Below the pieces are notes generated by a model. The model was not told where the DNA came from. It saw only the letters and a program-made list of their open reading frames with translations, and searched no databases. A stretch of DNA of 64,000 bases, from positions 372,001 through 436,000 of the forward strand of contig CAWABU010000001.1 of NCBI GenBank assembly GCA_963780345.1, in the 5' to 3' direction. Positions 60,304-64,000 of the stretch are shown one piece after another. The stretch comes from PALSA-693 sp963780345. Lineage in GTDB: Bacteria; Actinomycetota; Acidimicrobiia; Acidimicrobiales; Palsa-688. The stretch's first letter is position 1. Each line of letters opens with the position of its first letter. A program made the translations under genes and the position numbers.

Positions 60304-61493
60304 TCTTCCGGCCCCCAGCAAACGAACACCGGGTTTTCGGCCTGCAATCGCACCGACCCGGTCCCGCCGATGGGCACTCCCCGGCTCACGGCGACCTGCA
60401 CCAGATGCCCCAGTCGGGCCGCGGCGGCGGCGGCTCGATCGATCGCCGTGTAGGTGGCTACCGCCGCCCCGCCGGGTCGCAGCCGACCGAGGGCGGCGTC
60501 GAGCACCCGGATGCCACCGCCGCCGACGAAGACCCGATCGGGGTCCGGCAGGTCGGACAGGATGGCCGGCGCCTCGCCCGGCACCACCGTTGCCGCCGTG
60601 CCGGCCAGGTTGCGGCGGAGGTCGGGCAGCGCCGCGGCCTGGCGTTCGATGGCGAAGACGCGCAAGGCCGGCGCCAGCCGCGCCGCATTCGGCCGCCACC
60701 GACCCCGATCCGGCGCCGATATCCCAGAGGACGCCGGAGGCCGGGAGCCGCAGCTTGCCCAGGGCGACGGCGCGAACTTCAGCTTTGGTGATCATGCCCT
60801 CCCGGTGGCGGTAGGCGGCCTCCGGCAGTCCCCACGCCCAGACCGGGCCGAACCGATCGGCGGTGCGATATCACGACCACGGACAGGGGATCGAAGCGTC
60901 CGGCGGCCAGGCCGGTGGGGTCGCCCCGCCACACCTGTTCATCCGGTTCGCCGATCCGGCTGGCCACCGTCACGTCCCGGTGGGGTCCTCCCTGGGCGAG
61001 CAGCAAACGCCCTACCGACTCGGGTGGGTGGTCCGGGGAGGTCAGGACCACCACCTTGTCGTGGGCGGCGATGGCATCGACCGCGGCGTCCAGCGGGCGC
61101 CCGTGCGCGGATGCGACCACCGCATCGTCCCAGGCCACTCCGGCCCGGGCGCAGGCCAGGGCCACCGACGAAGGCGCCGGGTGCACTACCAGGCCGGCAG
61201 CCCCGAACCGGGCCCGGGCCAGGCGCGCCAGGCCGAAGAAACCGGGGTCGCCGGAGGCCACCACGCACACCTTTTCCCCGCTGTCCCGCCAGACCGCCAC
61301 GCCGTCGAGCAGCTCGCCGAGGGCGCCGCCGGAGCTCCACCGGCCGACCGGGCAGACCGGCCGGCAGGGCCGCCAGATGGCGCGGGGCGCCGACCAGCAC
61401 CGTGGCCTCGGCCAGGGCCCGCCGGGCGGCGGCGCCGAACCATTCTCCTCCGATCAGGCCGACCAGCGAGATGGCCCCGGCCCGCTCAGCCAC
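60300..61493 (-). pseudogene. cobL: CobL (CbiE-CbiT) methyltransferase, three frameshifts
   Basis: Precorrin-6Y C5,15-methyltransferase/decarboxylase. CbiE half: SLVGLIGGEWFG, then VCVVASGDPGFFGLARLARA, HPAPSSVALACARAG; CbiT half: MITKAEVRAVALGKLRL, GVLWDIGAGSGSVAAECG, VFAIERQAAALPDLRRNL and DRVFVGGGG. Extra bases near 61345, 60870 and 60690 break the frame; removing them gives about 396 residues with all motifs intact. GTG 61493 overlaps the cbiD end. The damage resembles sequence error rather than decay. Confidence 0.85.
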
Positions 61494-62616
61494 GGGCGAT
61501 CACCTCGTCGCCCTCGAAGTCGACCATCACCACGTCGACCGACAAAGCCCCGTGGACGAACGGCCTGGCAGGCGGACGCGGCCCGGCGGCACAGTTCGGC
61601 CAGCGGCTCCCGGCAGTCGCACGCCAGGCAGACCTCGGTGAAATGGCGGGCCGTGGCGGTGGCGGTGGCCGGCGGCCAGCACCTCCGGCCCGGCGCCGCT
61701 CAGGCGGGCCACCTCTTCGAGCAGTTGCGCCGTCAACCCTGGACCGCCGGTAGTGGGTCATCAGCACGCCGGCCGCCAGCTTGGTGATCTTGCCGGCCAT
61801 CCCGACGAACGTCACCCGCCTCATGCCGGCCGCGGCGGCCCGGCGCAGGGCGATGCCGGTGAAGTCGCCGACCTCGACGAAGCACACCGCGGGCAGATCC
61901 GGAAGGAGGCGCTGGGCGGCGGCGTCGGTGCGCCCCCCGGTCGACAGCACGATGTGCGCCCGGCCCTGAGCCGACGGCCACGTCGACCTGCTGGACCACG
62001 CTGGCCCGCCATGACGCGGTCGAGAACGGCCGCACGATCCCGGTGGTCCCCAGGATGCTGATGCCGCCGACGATGCCGAGGCGGGCGTTGGAGGTGCGGG
62101 CCGCCATGGCCTCGCCGCCCGGGCACCGAGACCGTGAGCGCCACGGGACGGTCGGTCACCTCCTCGACCGCGGCGCGGATCATCCGGGTCGGGACCGGGT
62201 TGATGGCCGGGGCGCCGACCGGCAGGCCCAGACCGGGCAGGGTGATGGTGCCCACGCCCGGGCCGGCGAGCAGTTCGACCGTGCCGGCCGGGCGGTCGGC
62301 CGGGAGCCAGGCCGCGGTGACGGTGAGGTGGGCACCGTTGGGTGACGTCGGGGTCGTCGCCGGCGTCCTTGACCACGGCGGCCCGGCCCGGGTACCCGGC
62401 CTGTCCGGCCTCGGCGTCGGTCACGGCAAAACGGACCCGCGGCCCGCCCGGCAAGCCGACCTCCACCTCGGCCGGTGGGTGCGCCGTGGAGCAGGCCCGA
62501 TGACCGCGGCCTTGGCCGCGGCCGAGGCGCAGGTGCCGGTCGTCCAACCGGTCCGGAGGCCTTTGGCCCGGGCCACCTCGGGGGCGAGCGGCGGCTCGTG
62601 GGGGCGACCGGGTCAC
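61486..62616 (-). pseudogene. cbiD: CbiD C1-methyltransferase, about nine frameshifts
   Basis: Cobalt-precorrin-5B C1-methyltransferase of the anaerobic route. Fragments in successive frames join to a full protein: LRTGWTTGTCASAAAKAA, AAVVKDAGDDPDVT, ITLPGLGLPVGAPAINPVP, GIVGGISILGTTGIVRPFS, FVGMAGKITKLAAGVLMTHY and SVDVVMVDFEGDEVIA. About nine single extra bases are needed; subtracting them leaves 373 codons, a normal CbiD length. No substitution damage is evident. GTG 62616 overlaps the cobM stop. Confidence 0.85.
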
Positions 62617-63431
62617 CGCCGGCGGGCCGAGGGCCGGCCATGCGGTGGACCCGGGCCGGGACCGGAGCCGGTAGGCCGTGCTGTAGCCCGGCGAGTAGAG
62701 GTGCGAACGGCGGGCGAGCGGGGCCGTCGGCGAGGGCGTCGCCCACCAGGACCAGTACCGTCATGGTGGCCCCGGACGCCCGCAGATCGTCGGCCAGGTC
62801 GCCGACGGTCGTGCGGATGATCTGCTCGTCGGGCCAGGTGGCCCGGATCACGATGGCGGCGGGGGTCTCGCGGTCGGTAGCCGGAGCCCGGCCGACAGCA
62901 GCTCGGCGGCCAGTTCGTCAGGGCGGGCGGCGGACAGGAAGACCGCCATGGTGGCGCCGTGGGCGGCGAACGCGGCCACCGACTCCCCGGCCGGCATGGA
63001 GTCCCGGGTGCGGCCCGGCCAGCCGGGTCAGCACCACACTCTGGGCGACGCCGGGCTGGGTCAGCTCCCGGCCGAGGGCGGCGGCGGCGCCGCGCCAGCG
63101 AGGAGACCCCCGGCACGATCTCCCAGGCCCGGCCGATGGACCAGGCACCAGTCGATCTGCTCGCCGATGGCGCCGTAGATGCTCGGATCGCCGGAGTGGA
63201 GCCGGGCGATCCGGGTCCCTTCGGGGTGGGCGGCGTAGACCGCGATCACGTCCTCGAGCGTCATGGTGGCCGAGTCGTGCACGGCCGACGCCCGGCGAGC
63301 AGTGCTCCAGCAGCGCCTCCGGGACGAGCGACGAAGCCCAGATCACCACCTCGGCACCGGCCAGGCGGGCTGGCGCCGCGCAAGGTGATCAGGTCCGCGG
63401 CGCCGGGCCCGGCGCCGACGAAGGAGATCAT
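62613..63431 (-). pseudogene. cobM: CobM/CbiF C11-methyltransferase, about eight frameshifts
   Basis: Precorrin-4 C11-methyltransferase. Pieces read MISFVGAGPGAADLITLRG, GAEVVIWASSLVPEALLEHC, HDSATMTLEDVIAVY, IARLHSGDPSIYGAIGEQ, WEIVPGVSSLA, GRELTQPGVAQSVVLTRLAG and RSHLYSPGYSTAYRL. Seven extra bases and one missing base are needed, leaving about 270 codons. ATG 63431 overlaps the cobI stop, and the stop overlaps the cbiD GTG. Confidence 0.85.
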
Positions 63432-64000
63432 CGGGTGCCGCCGCTTCCGCCCCGGCCGCCTCGCCGGCTGGCGGCGGATCACGGTGGCCGGCATGATCAC
63501 CGTCGCCAGGTAGGACGCCGGTCCGGCCGCGGCCAGCTTCGGCAAGGGTCCGACGCGCTCGCCGGGCATGCCGATCAGCTCACCGGCCACCGGCCGCTCC
63601 GAGGCCCGCGCCGCAGGCGGCCGGCCTCGGCGGCGATCTCGGGCAGCCGCCGGCCGCCCTTGTAGACCACGACCGTGGTGGCGGGGTCCCGCAGGTCCGG
63701 GCCCAGGTCGTCGCCATCGAGGGCGGTGCGGATGGTGAGGCGGGTCGCGCTCGTCGGCGAGGACCGTCCCGGTCCGGGCGGCCAGGGCCTGGAAAGCCAT
63801 GATGCCGGGGACCTGGGTGACCACGCGTCTCGGGGCGCCGCTCGCGTACGCCGGGCGCAACCGCCGAGAAGGTCGAGTAGGTGAGCGGGTCGCCCAGCGT
63901 GATCCACGCCACCTCCTCGCCGGCGGCCAGGTAGCGGGCGACCTGGGTGGCGGCCCGGGCCGACGGAGCGGTCCCGGGCGCTGCGGGCCGGGCTCATGGC
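63428..64000 (-). pseudogene. cobI: CobI C20-methyltransferase, 5' truncated by window, about four frameshifts
   Basis: Precorrin-2 (or cobalt-precorrin-2) C20-methyltransferase. The start lies beyond the window. Recognisable pieces in successive frames: EVAWITLGDPLTYSTFS, RRVVTQVPGIMAFQALAA, TIRTALDGDDLGPDLRD, VVVYKGGRRLPEIA, ERVGPLPKLA and YLATVIMPATVI. Three extra bases and one missing base reconcile the frames; the TGA at 63428-63430 then overlaps the cobM ATG as ATGA. Confidence 0.82.

Noticed and set aside
60300..64000. Degenerate cob pseudogene cluster produced by evolution
   Set aside because: Motifs are intact, gene-end overlaps are preserved, and nearly all lesions are single-base insertions in a positional gradient, which fits sequence error better.

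Overview
The window is high-GC DNA from an actinomycete, most likely class Acidimicrobiia (placement inferred). Supporting signs are the recA-miaB-miaA-dapF-hflX-lexA-LysM-nrdR gene order, a cell-wall/division cluster with SepF, YggT and DivIVA but no FtsA, GTG/TTG starts, chains of 4-base ATGA/GTGA overlaps, and many promoters whose -10 box lies 6-8 bases before the start codon (leaderless mRNAs). There are no tRNA, rRNA, CRISPR, IS or prophage genes.

1-24 kb: cinA end, thpR, an orphan CoxL-like molybdenum hydroxylase (two frameshifts), recA interrupted by a large homing-endonuclease intein (itself frameshifted), miaB, miaA, and most of a succinylase-type lysine/mDAP pathway (dapF, dapC, dapD, dapE) with hflX between. 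Then come lexA diverging from a LysM cell-division suppressor candidate across three LexA boxes, nrdR, a PPi-type phosphofructokinase, an inverted-repeat element, an inositol monophosphatase-like gene, a threonine aldolase, a PIG-L deacetylase and dinB. 22.9-30.7 kb: DUF3040, the minus-strand MoxR-DUF58-transglutaminase trio, a ROK kinase, a small conserved gene, an HNH nuclease and a lipoate-ligase-like gene.

31-51.7 kb is a near-complete dcw cluster read as one unit: mraZ, rsmH, ftsL, ftsI, murE, mraY, murD, ftsW, murG, murC, murB, ftsQ, ftsZ, pgeF, yggS, sepF, yggT, divIVA and a small membrane protein. murF is missing from its usual place between murE and mraY. The murE product carries the mDAP-type DNPR motif, matching the dap genes upstream. 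ileS (minus strand) and dksA-like, lspA, rluD (plus strand) follow.

57.4-64 kb is a minus-strand cobalamin operon, in transcription order cobI, cobM, cbiD, cobL (cbiE-cbiT), a cbiG-cobJ fusion, a ferredoxin, a small ABM-family monooxygenase-like protein and cobH. Its distal 4.4 kb contains about 25 single-base frameshifts, almost all +1, that become denser toward the window end while the motifs stay intact; this looks more like sequence error than gene decay. Short 14-27 bp tandem repeats recur at gene ends and inside the N-terminal tails of FtsL, FtsQ, MurC and the LysM protein.
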